A DNA stretch of 64,000 nucleotides from Miscanthus floridulus (taxonomy: Eukaryota; Streptophyta; Magnoliopsida; Poales; Poaceae). The stretch spans positions 11,313,908 through 11,377,907 of the forward strand of contig NC_089593.1 in NCBI RefSeq assembly GCF_019320115.1, written 5' to 3'. Positions 22,921 through 33,566 of the stretch are shown one piece after another. Under the pieces are notes generated by a model. The model worked only from the letters and a program-made list of their open reading frames with translations. It had not been told where the DNA came from and searched no databases. The translations under genes were made by a program, and so were the position numbers. Every line of letters begins with the position of its first letter. The first letter of the stretch is position 1.

Positions 22921-23435
22921 GACGCTGGCGTGGTCTCATCATCGGCATGACGTTAGCATGGCGCCATCCGAGCTAAACTACGGCTGACAGGTGGGTCCAG
23001 GGTCAAACGGTGTCTGCCAGGTGAGGCGCGGTTCATGGTGAACCCGCCTGTGTTGGTCCATAGACCGCAGAGCTGGTCTATGAAGGATTTGTTCCACTTA
23101 CTCCTTCCCAGTGTTCGATTCACGTGCACCAAGTGCACGGACGTGTGGCCGGCGAGGGGAAAATCCCAATCTTCTTCCCCGTCGTGCTCCCGCCGGTGGT
23201 GAGCTCATCAGCGAGCCCCTCTAGCGGCACAGGTGTGCAATTAAGGTGGGCAAAAGCTTGGCCATGCCATAGCGGGTGTCCCGGTGAAGTTAACGTGGTG
23301 GTCGGGCGGCTCCAGTTGGCTGGCCGCGGTGAACGGCGGCGTGGGTTCATTGGCGTGCATGGTCAGGGCTGTAGTGATAGCAAGCGCCTAGTTGGAGGAG
23401 CGTGTGAGCTCCACGGTGCTTCTATGACCATGGTA

Positions 23436-23440
23436 GGTGT
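23436..23440. repeat. Target-site duplication of E5 (GGTGT), left copy
   Basis: GGTGT before E5 and again at 33562-33566. The other E4 LTR has the undisturbed site GGTAGGTGTGTTGAAGG at ~49037-49053, an empty-site control. Confidence 0.97.
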
Positions 23441-24369
23441 TGAAAGGTCCTTGTTTGGTTTTGGTAATTGAGTGACAACTTAGGTGGACTAATTGTGTTT
23501 ATGTGAGATACACAGGTGATTAGTCCACAGGTACATGTGTGTGAGCAACATATGCCATGAAGGTGAAAATGGCTTGGAGATGTTGCAAAGCTCACACATG
23601 TGATGATGAAGGAGCTTAAATGCACATGAGACATGACATTGAGTCATGTGATCAAGGTGGAGAAGATCAAGACAAGACTTGGCTTGATGGACTGGTTGCA
23701 AGCGTGAAGGGCAAGTCGAAGGCTTTGGAGTGATGGACCGCGTGGCGGTGAAGCTTGAGCAAGACTTGGCGCCGATGGACGATGGCAATGGTGAAGAGCA
23801 AGTAGAGTCAAGATCGATGAACCAATATGATCATGTGATGATATGAAGTGGATCATATCATTGTTGATCATGTTGGTGCATGTGTTGCATCAACATTGGA
23901 GGAGATGAAATGGAATGCGCAAGGCAAAGGTATAACCTAGGGCATTTCATTTCACCGGTCATAGGTGTGTAGAGAAGTTTATGACCGGGTTTAGGATAGA
24001 TGGCCGTACTATCAAGAGGGGCAAACTTGTTTGCATATCGGTCATCTAGTGCCACTCGAGTGATCTAACTTTGCATTGTCGCTAGGATCGAGTGGCGTGG
24101 CAAGTTGAGTGGCTAACATCCTTTGGGAAATGATTGTGAAAAGCTAACACACATACACATGGTGGTGTACACTTGGTGGTGCTGGCACATTTACAAAGGA
24201 GGTGGTGTTTGCAGGGGTGAGATGGGTTTTGGGTCCCTCTCTCCCTCCCGCCGAGCTTGCGAGGCGGGATTCGGCGCTTTCGGGAAAATGGAATGCCTAT
24301 TTTCTATTGCGCCGGATGCAAGTTCGTGTGGTTAGCACACTTGAGCAAGGGTGAAGAGAATGGAGAAGA

Positions 24370-24700
24370 TGCTGGCGTCGGTCAACTGACCGGACGCTGG
24401 ATCTGAATGCACCGGACGCTGGCAGGCTGCGTCCGGTCGCGCTGACGTACGGTGACGCAGTAGCTGGAGAGTGACCGGACGCTGGCTGCGTCCGATCGCG
24501 TTCGACCGGACGCGTCCGGTCATGCTCGGGAGCTTACTGGAAACGACCGGACGCTGGGGGTTCAGCGTCCGGTCAGTTGAAGCTGGAGCGTCCGGTCAGG
24601 TCAAGTGACCGTTGGAACCGGGACACGTGGTCGTCTGTGGGCGACCGGACGCTGAGGTCCAGCGTCCGGTCAACACGACCGGAGCGTCCGGTCGTCCCGA
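24370..24700 (+). promoter_or_regulatory. Palindromic GCGTCCGG/CCGGACGC array in the E5 LTR
   Basis: By eye, six CCGGACGC and six GCGTCCGG octamers, plus one variant (GCGTCCGATC), occur in about 330 bp, usually extended as GACCGGACGCTGG or AGCGTCCGGTCA. One pair overlaps as CCGGACGCGTCCGG. The array ends about 45 bp before the TATA box, where an LTR enhancer would sit. The repeat copy is at 32101-32431. Confidence 0.75.
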
Positions 24701-24744
24701 CCGTTGCCCAGTGAAGGGGTAACGGCTAGTTTAGCCCTTGGGGC

Positions 24745-24752
24745 TATAAATA
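24745..24752 (+). promoter_or_regulatory. E5 LTR TATA box
   Basis: TATAAATA in GGGGCTATAAATAGAAG context, the probable U3 core promoter. The copy in the 3' LTR is at 32476-32483. Confidence 0.75.
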
Positions 24753-25831
24753 GAAGTGGCCCTCGGCCATGGCTGGAGTGGAGCACCTCAAGGGACTTAG
24801 TGTCCATGCTTGTGAGTGCTTGGGAGCCCTCCATCACACACATACTTGATAGTGATCATTCGATTGTGTGAGTGAGCGATTCTAGTGCGATTGCATCGTG
24901 AGGTTGCATCGAGTGGCACTAGGTGATCGAGTTGCAAGCCGGTGGTGCTTGTTACTCTTGGAGGTTGCCACCTCCTAGACGGCTTGGTGGTGGTCTCCGT
25001 CGAAGCGCGCAAGAAGCTTGTGCGGCGCTTCGGAGAAGTGCTTGTGAGGGGCATTGTGCTCGCCCCGCGGGAGTCGCGAAGAGCAACTCTAGTAAAGCGT
25101 GTCATTGAGCTACCCTCACTCAAGGGGTAGGTTCTTGCGGCGCCCGACGTGCGGGCTTAGCGGGTGATGCTAATTAGCCGCCGAACCACCAAGTGAGCGG
25201 TCGACACAACGGGGACTAGCGTGTTGGCAAACACGTGAACCTCGGGAGAAAAATCATCGTGTCAACCTTGTTCTTCCCGTTGGTTTGCATCCCCATTACA
25301 CAAGCTTGCAATTACTTCTATACATATTAAGCTTGTGTAGTTGCTCTTGTAATTAGATAGCTTGTGTAGCTTGCTAATTACCTTCTTGCTTGTGTAGCAT
25401 AGAAGTAGCTCCCTTGCGTGGCTAATTTGGTTTTAGTAACCTTGTTAGTCACATTGCTTAGTTTGTGTAACTAAGTATTTGCGCTCTCTAATTAGGCATT
25501 GGTTGCCTTGTTATTGAGCATTGCTAGTGAGCTTAGTTAGCTTTGTGCTTTTGCTTACTAGCATGTGTAGGAGCTCCCTTGTTGTTTAAATTACTAGTGG
25601 CATAGGTTTGTGTGACCTTGCTCCTAGAATTATTTAGGAGAGCTCTAGCTAGCCCGGCACCTTTGTTGCATAATTGTTATCTTTGCAAGGTGCTAGTGAA
25701 CATATATAGTGGGGTGTAGTCTTGGCTAGACCGTTAGTTTAAATTCCGCATTTGTATCGGTTAGCCAACGCGATTAAGTTTTAGAAAAGACTATTCACCC
25801 CCCCCCTCTAGTCGCCATCTCGACCCTTCAA

Positions 25832-25848
25832 GTGGTATCAGAGCCCGG
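25832..25848 (+). other. E5 primer-binding site
   Basis: TGGTATCAGAGCCCGGT begins one base after the LTR end; it is complementary to the 3' end of initiator methionine tRNA, as in most plant copia elements. Confidence 0.92.
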
Positions 25849-25881
25849 TCTCTCATTTGTGGTCTTTACCGACCCGAGAGG

Positions 25882-27927
25882 ATGGCGTCTAATGGGCTAG
25901 ATGATTGTGAGAATCACATTTTTAAAGGCACCAACTTTGCACTTTGGAAAAATCATATGCTTGATCATTTTCGTGCAAAGGGACCTAAATTTTGGTGGGT
26001 TGTCACTAGTGGTCTCTCCCATGTCTTGGATCATAGAACTCTAACCAAAGCTCAAAGAGTCCTCTATGAACTTGATGCAAATGCTTGTTGTTTTCTATTG
26101 GATGCTTTACATTTTGATTTGATGAAGCAAGTAAACTACAAGGGGACCGCTCGTGAGATATGGGACTCCATCAAGGACACCTTCGGTGATTCCTCCACAT
26201 GGGATGATGGAAAATTCAAGAAGGAGGATGAGCCCAAGAAGGAGACACATGAGTGTGTTGAGCATAACCACAATTTGGTGATTGTGGAAGATTGCTCCAC
26301 CTCATTGTCAAGTGAGGATAATGATGATCAATCCGCTACAAGTTCACTTGACAAGGTTGATGATGATGCCACAAGTGTTGCAAGTGATGATGCTACCCCA
26401 TGCACACTTGATGGTGATGATGGTTCATGCTCAAACCATGATGATGCTACTACAAGCCCATCCACTACACCACATTGCTTCATGTCACAAGGTGACACTA
26501 AGGTATCAAATGATAATGTGGTTGATCATGTTGATTCATATGATGAGCTTGTTAGTAGACTTGCTAGCATGACCATGTCTTTAGAAAATGAGAAAGCTAA
26601 AACAATGAAATTAGAAAATGAAAACTCATTTCTAAAGAACTCTTGTGAAGAACATAAGAAGTTAAATAATGCTTATAAATCTTCACTTGATGAGCTTAAA
26701 TTGAATCATGAGACACTACTTGCATCTCATGATGAATTATTAGAAAAACAAGCTTCTCTCATTAAAATATTTACAAAGAAACTTAAAAATAATGAGAGCT
26801 CATCACATGGGTCAATTGATCAATCACATACTATTGCTAACCCTTGTGATGTAGGCAAGAAGCATGTATCCACCTCTTGCGATGATTTATTAGATATGCC
26901 ATGCTCTTCACATATAGATGCTTGTTCTACTTCCATGTCTTGTGAGACTAACCTTTTGAAGGAGAACAATGAGCTCAAAAATGAAGTGAAGAAATTGAGC
27001 AACAAGTTAGAGAGGTGTTACAACTCAAAAGTCACCTTTGAGCATATGTTGAAAACTCAAAGAAACTATGGTGACAAGTGTGGCATTGGCTTCAACAAGA
27101 GCAAGATCAAGGGCAAAAGATGGGGCAAGAGAAGATATGAAAGAGAGATGAAGAAGCAAGAACAAGAGAAGCTCTCTCATTTCATGTGCTTCAAGTGCCA
27201 TGAAGTGGGACATCTCGCAAATGGATGCCCCAATGAAGAAAAGCTCAAGTTGAAGAAAGAAGAAGAGAGGCTAAAGCATGTCAAGTGCTTCAAGTGCCGC
27301 ACTTGGGGTCATCTTACCTCAATGTGCCCAACCAAGGAATTGGTGAAGCAACAAGTAAAGCCTCAACCAAAGCCACAAGTTGAGCAAAAGAAGACACCCC
27401 AAGTTCAAATCAAGATCAACCATGAAGATGGTGGTGATTTGATGATCAAGAAGAAGAAAACAAGAAGGGGTGGAAAGGCAAGGCATCCAATGCAAACTCA
27501 AGATGCCAAGATGATAAGCAAGAATGAAGATGAAAAGAAAGTCTATGCTCACATCAAGTGCTTCAAGTGTGTAAGTACGGGACACTTTGCCTCTAAGTGT
27601 CCTAACAAGCTTGAGAAGAAGGCTCAAGCAATCCATGAGAGGCAAGGCAATGAGAAGCACCACATGAGCAAAGAAGAGAAGGCTCAATCAAAGAGAAAGT
27701 GCTACTCATGCCGGGAAAGGGGACACATGGCACATTCATGTCCCCTAGGTAAAATTTCTAAGCCTATTTCAATTGATGATCATGATATGCTTAGAAAGGA
27801 TGGCAATGATACCTCATTGGTTGCAATTGCAAAACATCCCGCTATTCATACTAAGGCTACGCCTAAGTATGTTGCTCCTAACTTGAGAGGACCCAAACTT
27901 GTTTGGGTACCATCAAAAAGTGGATGA
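25882..27927 (+). CDS. Copia-type Gag with four CCHC zinc knuckles (E5)
   Basis: An intact 681-residue ORF whose ATG lies 34 bp after the primer site. Residues ~14-100 (FKGTNFALWKNHMLDHF to IWDSIKDTFGDSS) are a UBN2/DUF4219-like gag domain. Residues ~105-215 are acidic and Asp/Ser-rich. Residues ~220-303 and ~353-379 are predicted coiled coils by heptad-like Leu/Lys/Glu pattern. Four CX2CX4HX4C zinc knuckles start at residues ~436, 469, 560 and 607, separated by Lys-rich linkers. Gag would form particles and bind element RNA. Typical copia gags have one or two knuckles, so four is unusual. The reading frame is undamaged, consistent with recent insertion. No pol ORF follows. Confidence 0.9.
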   Translation: MASNGLDDCENHIFKGTNFALWKNHMLDHFRAKGPKFWWVVTSGLSHVLDHRTLTKAQRVLYELDANACCFLLDALHFDLMKQVNYKGTAREIWDSIKDTFGDSSTWDDGKFKKEDEPKKETHECVEHNHNLVIVEDCSTSLSSEDNDDQSATSSLDKVDDDATSVASDDATPCTLDGDDGSCSNHDDATTSPSTTPHCFMSQGDTKVSNDNVVDHVDSYDELVSRLASMTMSLENEKAKTMKLENENSFLKNSCEEHKKLNNAYKSSLDELKLNHETLLASHDELLEKQASLIKIFTKKLKNNESSSHGSIDQSHTIANPCDVGKKHVSTSCDDLLDMPCSSHIDACSTSMSCETNLLKENNELKNEVKKLSNKLERCYNSKVTFEHMLKTQRNYGDKCGIGFNKSKIKGKRWGKRRYEREMKKQEQEKLSHFMCFKCHEVGHLANGCPNEEKLKLKKEEERLKHVKCFKCRTWGHLTSMCPTKELVKQQVKPQPKPQVEQKKTPQVQIKINHEDGGDLMIKKKKTRRGGKARHPMQTQDAKMISKNEDEKKVYAHIKCFKCVSTGHFASKCPNKLEKKAQAIHERQGNEKHHMSKEEKAQSKRKCYSCRERGHMAHSCPLGKISKPISIDDHDMLRKDGNDTSLVAIAKHPAIHTKATPKYVAPNLRGPKLVWVPSKSG

Positions 27928-30900
27928 TTGTTTGTAGGTACCATTGGCATTGGAGGCTTGATTCAATTAATCTCACATTGTTCATCATATGTTGAATCGA
28001 GTTATGAAGCTTAGTGCATATCCTATCCCAATGCCATGATAGTTGAATGAAGTCCAAGTGCTACAACATACAAGTGCTATAATTCAAGTTGTTGGTGATT
28101 CATTGGATATATTTGATGGCTTGCAAATAATTGAGATAAAGCTTACTAATTGGATGATCATGAGCTAACTAAGGTATATCTCTTGTTGATCATTTCATTT
28201 GGGTGCATATGAGTTGATTGAATTAGATAAATATGCAATGTTGCTTGCTATAAGATGTTTGAATGGATAATTGCTTAGTAATCAAGTTTGGATTGATTTG
28301 TGTTGGATAAATTCATGAGATGACATTTAGTAAGTGATTTGAATGGATATATGTCTTATGGAAGTATTCGAACAAGTTAGTTTCAAGTTTGATTCATATG
28401 TGATGAAGAATAGCTCAATTGCTTGAAATCTGTCCTATATTCAAAATCTGAGCTAGCTGTGATCATAGCCATGTTTGAGTATTGAAAACTTATTGGATTG
28501 GCATGAAAATTGGTGTACATGCTCTAGACTTATGGTATAAGATGCTGTAGAAATTTCATGAAAATTGGATAAGAAATGCTTCGGTTTTGGAGTGGTTCTT
28601 GTCAGCTATAGTGCAGCAGTTTTCAGCATGTAGCATTGGTGGAAGAATTAAAATTTTGGCAGTCATATGAGATCAAATGAAGCTAAAATTTTTATGGCTG
28701 CTAGATAACTTAGTGAAGCTCATCTCCACCAAATTTCGTGGTATTTGGATTTGTACTTTGAGAAATATGCTTAGTTCTTTGAAGAGTACAGAATCTGCCA
28801 TAAAAGTGACAAGTATTGGATTGATCTAGAGTCACTTTGATTGAAAGGTCCTCAAGTTGGAAACATGTTTACAAGTGTTTGAGGTACCTAAATTTGGTTT
28901 TGAATTGATCTAGAAGCATTACAAGCAAAGAGTACAAGGCCATTTGATTGTGGAGTGTAGTTTGCACATATTTGGTACTCAAATTAGAAGATCAAGATAA
29001 AACTCAAGATAAAGATGAAGTTTAAGTTCTAGTGACTATTGGAAATCTTTTGGTAGAAAGAAAAGGACTTAAACAAGTAGAAAGAAAAGGACTTAAAAGA
29101 AGGAATCAAGTTTACTCATCAAGTTAAGTCCATCACTTGGATCAATCATTCAAATCATTTCAAGTGAGTATCAAGAATGGTTCTTGGAGAGAGGTCACTT
29201 CTCCCTAGTGTAGGGGCTTGCCGCCTATGTGTAGGTAAACCAAGTGTGGTACTTGGAAGGCTAACATGGAAGTGGTGATCCGAGGGACATTTAAGATGCT
29301 TAGTTGAGGCAATCAAAAGGATTGATCAAGAAAAGCAAGCAACACCCAAAAGAGAGCTAGTCATGATATTTCAAATGGTATTCTCAAATTGATGCTCTTA
29401 TGCAAGCAAAGATCAAAAGATAAAGAAAGTCAACCACAACAAGAAAGTGCACTTGATCATAAGTGGTATTCATTTCATATGGGTGAAGAATGGAATTCAA
29501 AATTGGTATCTATTGGTCTTCACCAAGCTTTTAATTGGACTTCACATTGCTATTGGAGTAATGAATTGGAATCTATGTGACTATCCTCTACTCCAACATA
29601 GCAAAGGTATCATTGTAATGTGCATGATCATTTCATACCTTACTAGTATACGGTTAGTGCATATAGTACATGCTTCATAGGATCATGCATTACAAATGAA
29701 ATGTTTGAAATTCATAGCCTACCACTATTGCTTGAATGATTACTTGATCTAGTGGTTAGTACATGAATTTGTTCATGAGCTAGTAAACCCAAGTACTTGA
29801 CTTAAATTGGATTGCTAACAAGTGACAAGTACAACATTGGCAAGATAACCCTTGCAAGAGGTGTGAAGAAGCTTGTCATTGGTTCAAACCGGACTTGAAA
29901 GCTTAAGCAAATCAATTTAGTTCAAGTCACATAAGAAGCTCATGATAGTGATAAGAGTACAAGCACAAGACAACAATGCAAATGGATATCTAGTTAGTAT
30001 GTTTCAACTCACATGTGATATCCTATAAGTGGTACTCATGAAGATAGCAAATGTTCAAGAAATGGTCTTTATTGATAAATCAAACAAGTGGTTCCATACT
30101 AGAAGATTCTTTCAAATGGTATTCACTTCCTACTAGTGATATCTATCATACAAATGATGGTTCCACAAGTGATCCTCAACTTTAAGTGATCATCAAATAA
30201 AGAATGCATCCCTCACCTACAAGAACTTAAGTGTATAAAATGGATGACCCATGCATAAGAATGATAAGATACAAGTAGTACAAGTTGCAAATTTTAAATG
30301 GTATCTACATGTGGTGTCATTCCAATATTCAAGTAATGTCCATCAAAAATACAAGTCTCAACCATCTACCCCAAAGAGCATACCTTTGCATCAATAAGAA
30401 GCACACCTTTTATGGAAATTGATGACAAAGGGGGAGAGATTGTACAAAGATATGAAGCTTGATTGAATGGGGGAGAGAATGTACAATGGAAGAGATGAGA
30501 TACAAAAGAAATAGAGGGTGGACATGGACAAAGAGGGAGCAACATTGGAGAAAAGAATGGATCACAAGTCTTGGACAAGAGAAGCACACAAGTAGGGGGA
30601 GCAAGCTCATAAACTTTGATTGATTGCATTTGATATGTGCATAATCATGTGCTTGCTTGCATTGCATAAGCTTTTAAATTCAATATGCATGCTTGTGTGG
30701 TGTATGCTAGTTATAGAATTTGGATGATGATTTGATAACTAGCATGCATAGGATGATAGCTAGACACTTGTTATGCTTTTCAAGTAATGCTAGTACCATG
30801 ATTTTAATATTGATCTCATGAGGTATCTAGTGCTTTTATTTCCAAGTGAAATCTAGCTAACCATGGTGCTAAGGATGAACTTAAAGGTGCAACTCCGATT

Positions 30901-31158
30901 GGTACACTCTTCAAAGGTTTATTCTATACACCTTAGCATCATTTTGTAGTATTTACTCTCCCACATTTTTCAATCTATGCATATGTGCAAGCTTCAAATT
31001 AAATACTTTAGCACATATGTAGGGGGAGCTAATACTACCATTTCGGGTTTATGGTACTTGTCCAAAATCATTTTGACATGGTAAAATTGCTTGGGCAAGC
31101 AACATGAATCCAAAAGAGCTTAATTTATATATCTTTGTAGAGTTGTCATCAATTACCA
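27928..31158 (+). other. E5 noncoding interior
   Basis: About 3.2 kb with no ORF resembling integrase, RT or RNase H on either strand. It is AT-rich with many short CAAGTG/AAGTGA words. Five GGGGGAG tracts occur in its last ~740 bp. Confidence 0.75.
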
Positions 31159-31171
31159 AAAAGGGGGAGAT
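31159..31171 (+). other. E5 polypurine tract
   Basis: AAAAGGGGGAGAT directly before the 3' LTR, the expected plus-strand primer. Confidence 0.85.
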
Positions 31172-33561
31172 TGAAAGGTCCTTGTTTGGTTTTGGTAATT
31201 GAGTGACAACTTAGGTGGACTAATTGTGTTTATGTGAGATACACAGGTGATTAGTCCACAGGTACATGTGTGTGAGCAACATATGCCATGAAGGTGAAAA
31301 TGGCTTGGAGATGTTGCAAAGCTCACACATGTGATGATGAAGGAGCTTAAATGCACATGAGACATGACATTGAGTCATGTGATCAAGGTGGAGAAGATCA
31401 AGACAAGACTTGGCTTGATGGACTGGTTGCAAGCGTGAAGGGCAAGTCGAAGGCTTTGGAGTGATGGACCGCGTGGCGGTGAAGCTTGAGCAAGACTTGG
31501 CGCCGATGGACGATGGCAATGGTGAAGAGCAAGTAGAGTCAAGATCGATGAACCAATATGATCATGTGATGATATGAAGTGGATCATATCATTGTTGATC
31601 ATGTTGGTGCATGTGTTGCATCAACATTGGAGGAGATGAAATGGAATGCGCAAGGCAAAGGTATAACCTAGGGCATTTCATTTCACCGGTCATAGGTGTG
31701 TAGAGAAGTTTATGACCGGGTTTAGGATAGATGGCCGTACTATCAAGAGGGGCAAACTTGTTTGCATATCGGTCATCTAGTGCCACTCGAGTGATCTAAC
31801 TTTGCATTGTCGCTAGGATCGAGTGGCGTGGCAAGTTGAGTGGCTAACATCCTTTGGGAAATGATTGTGAAAAGCTAACACACATACACATGGTGGTGTA
31901 CACTTGGTGGTGCTGGCACATTTACAAAGGAGGTGGTGTTTGCAGGGGTGAGATGGGTTTTGGGTCCCTCTCTCCCTCCCGCCGAGCTTGCGAGGCGGGA
32001 TTCGGCGCTTTCGGGAAAATGGAATGCCTATTTTCTATTGCGCCGGATGCAAGTTCGTGTGGTTAGCACACTTGAGCAAGGGTGAAGAGAATGGAGAAGA
32101 TGCTGGCGTCGGTCAACTGACCGGACGCTGGATCTGAATGCACCGGACGCTGGCAGGCTGCGTCCGGTCGCGCTGACGTACGGTGACGCAGTAGCTGGAG
32201 AGTGACCGGACGCTGGCTGCGTCCGATCGCGTTCGACCGGACGCGTCCGGTCATGCTCGGGAGCTTACTGGAAACGACCGGACGCTGGGGGTTCAGCGTC
32301 CGGTCAGTTGAAGCTGGAGCGTCCGGTCAGGTCAAGTGACCGTTGGAACCGGGACACGTGGTCGTCTGTGGGCGACCGGACGCTGAGGTCCAGCGTCCGG
32401 TCAACACGACCGGAGCGTCCGGTCGTCCCGACCGTTGCCCAGTGAAGGGGTAACGGCTAGTTTAGCCCTTGGGGCTATAAATAGAAGTGGCCCTCGGCCA
32501 TGGCTGGAGTGGAGCACCTCAAGGGACTTAGTGTCCATGCTTGTGAGTGCTTGGGAGCCCTCCATCACACACATACTTGATAGTGATCATTCGATTGTGT
32601 GAGTGAGCGATTCTAGTGCGATTGCATCGTGAGGTTGCATCGAGTGGCACTAGGTGATCGAGTTGCAAGCCGGTGGTGCTTGTTACTCTTGGAGGTTGCC
32701 ACCTCCTAGACGGCTTGGTGGTGGTCTCCGTCGAAGCGCGCAAGAAGCTTGTGCGGCGCTTCGGAGAAGTGCTTGTGAGGGGCATTGTGCTCGCCCCGCG
32801 GGAGTCGCGAAGAGCAACTCTAGTAAAGCGTGTCATTGAGCTACCCTCACTCAAGGGGTAGGTTCTTGCGGCGCCCGACGTGCGGGCTTAGCGGGTGATG
32901 CTAATTAGCCGCCGAACCACCAAGTGAGCGGTCGACACAACGGGGACTAGCGTGTTGGCAAACACGTGAACCTCGGGAGAAAAATCATCGTGTCAACCTT
33001 GTTCTTCCCGTTGGTTTGCATCCCCATTACACAAGCTTGCAATTACTTCTATACATATTAAGCTTGTGTAGTTGCTCTTGTAATTAGATAGCTTGTGTAG
33101 CTTGCTAATTACCTTCTTGCTTGTGTAGCATAGAAGTAGCTCCCTTGCGTGGCTAATTTGGTTTTAGTAACCTTGTTAGTCACATTGCTTAGTTTGTGTA
33201 ACTAAGTATTTGCGCTCTCTAATTAGGCATTGGTTGCCTTGTTATTGAGCATTGCTAGTGAGCTTAGTTAGCTTTGTGCTTTTGCTTACTAGCATGTGTA
33301 GGAGCTCCCTTGTTGTTTAAATTACTAGTGGCATAGGTTTGTGTGACCTTGCTCCTAGAATTATTTAGGAGAGCTCTAGCTAGCCCGGCACCTTTGTTGC
33401 ATAATTGTTATCTTTGCAAGGTGCTAGTGAACATATATAGTGGGGTGTAGTCTTGGCTAGACCGTTAGTTTAAATTCCGCATTTGTATCGGTTAGCCAAC
33501 GCGATTAAGTTTTAGAAAAGACTATTCACCCCCCCCCTCTAGTCGCCATCTCGACCCTTCA
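31172..33561 (+). repeat. E5 3' LTR
   Basis: 2,390 bp, no difference from the 5' LTR found by eye; GGTGT follows at 33562-33566. Confidence 0.95.
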
Positions 33562-33566
33562 GGTGT

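Larger units (their letters stand above)
20693..23440 (-). repeat. E4 3' LTR, first segment
   Basis: It aligns throughout with 46301-49047. By eye about a dozen differences occur in the first ~205 bp, mostly transitions. The segment ends at the E5 TSD GGTGT (23436-23440); the LTR resumes at 33567. Confidence 0.92.
23441..25830 (+). repeat. E5 5' LTR
   Basis: It begins TGAAAGGTCC and ends CGACCCTTCA. It carries an array of GCGTCCGG/CCGGACGC motifs (24370-24700) followed by a TATA box (24745-24752). Every small ORF in this LTR has an identical copy 7,731 bp downstream. Confidence 0.95.
23441..33561 (+). mobile_element. E5: young Ty1/copia-like gag-only LTR retrotransposon (SIRE/Maximus-like)
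   Basis: Both LTRs are 2,390 bp (23441-25830 and 31172-33561) and no difference was found by eye, including the nine-C run near their ends. TSDs are GGTGT. The primer site TGGTATCAGAGCCCGG follows the first LTR (tRNA-iMet type) and a GGGGGAGA tract precedes the second. The only large ORF is gag (25882-27927). No protease, integrase, RT or RNase H is present in the 3.2 kb after it, so the element depends on an autonomous partner. This fits the TR-GAG description of gag-only plant elements. Confidence 0.93.

Noticed and set aside
22611..22948. ORFs of about 100 residues on both strands
   Set aside because: They come from the GTGGTCGG repeat in the E4 LTR, are duplicated at 48202-48552, and have no domain.
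23422..25130. Clusters of small ORFs repeated at 31153-32861
   Set aside because: They are the two LTR copies of E5; identity reflects LTR identity, not conserved genes.
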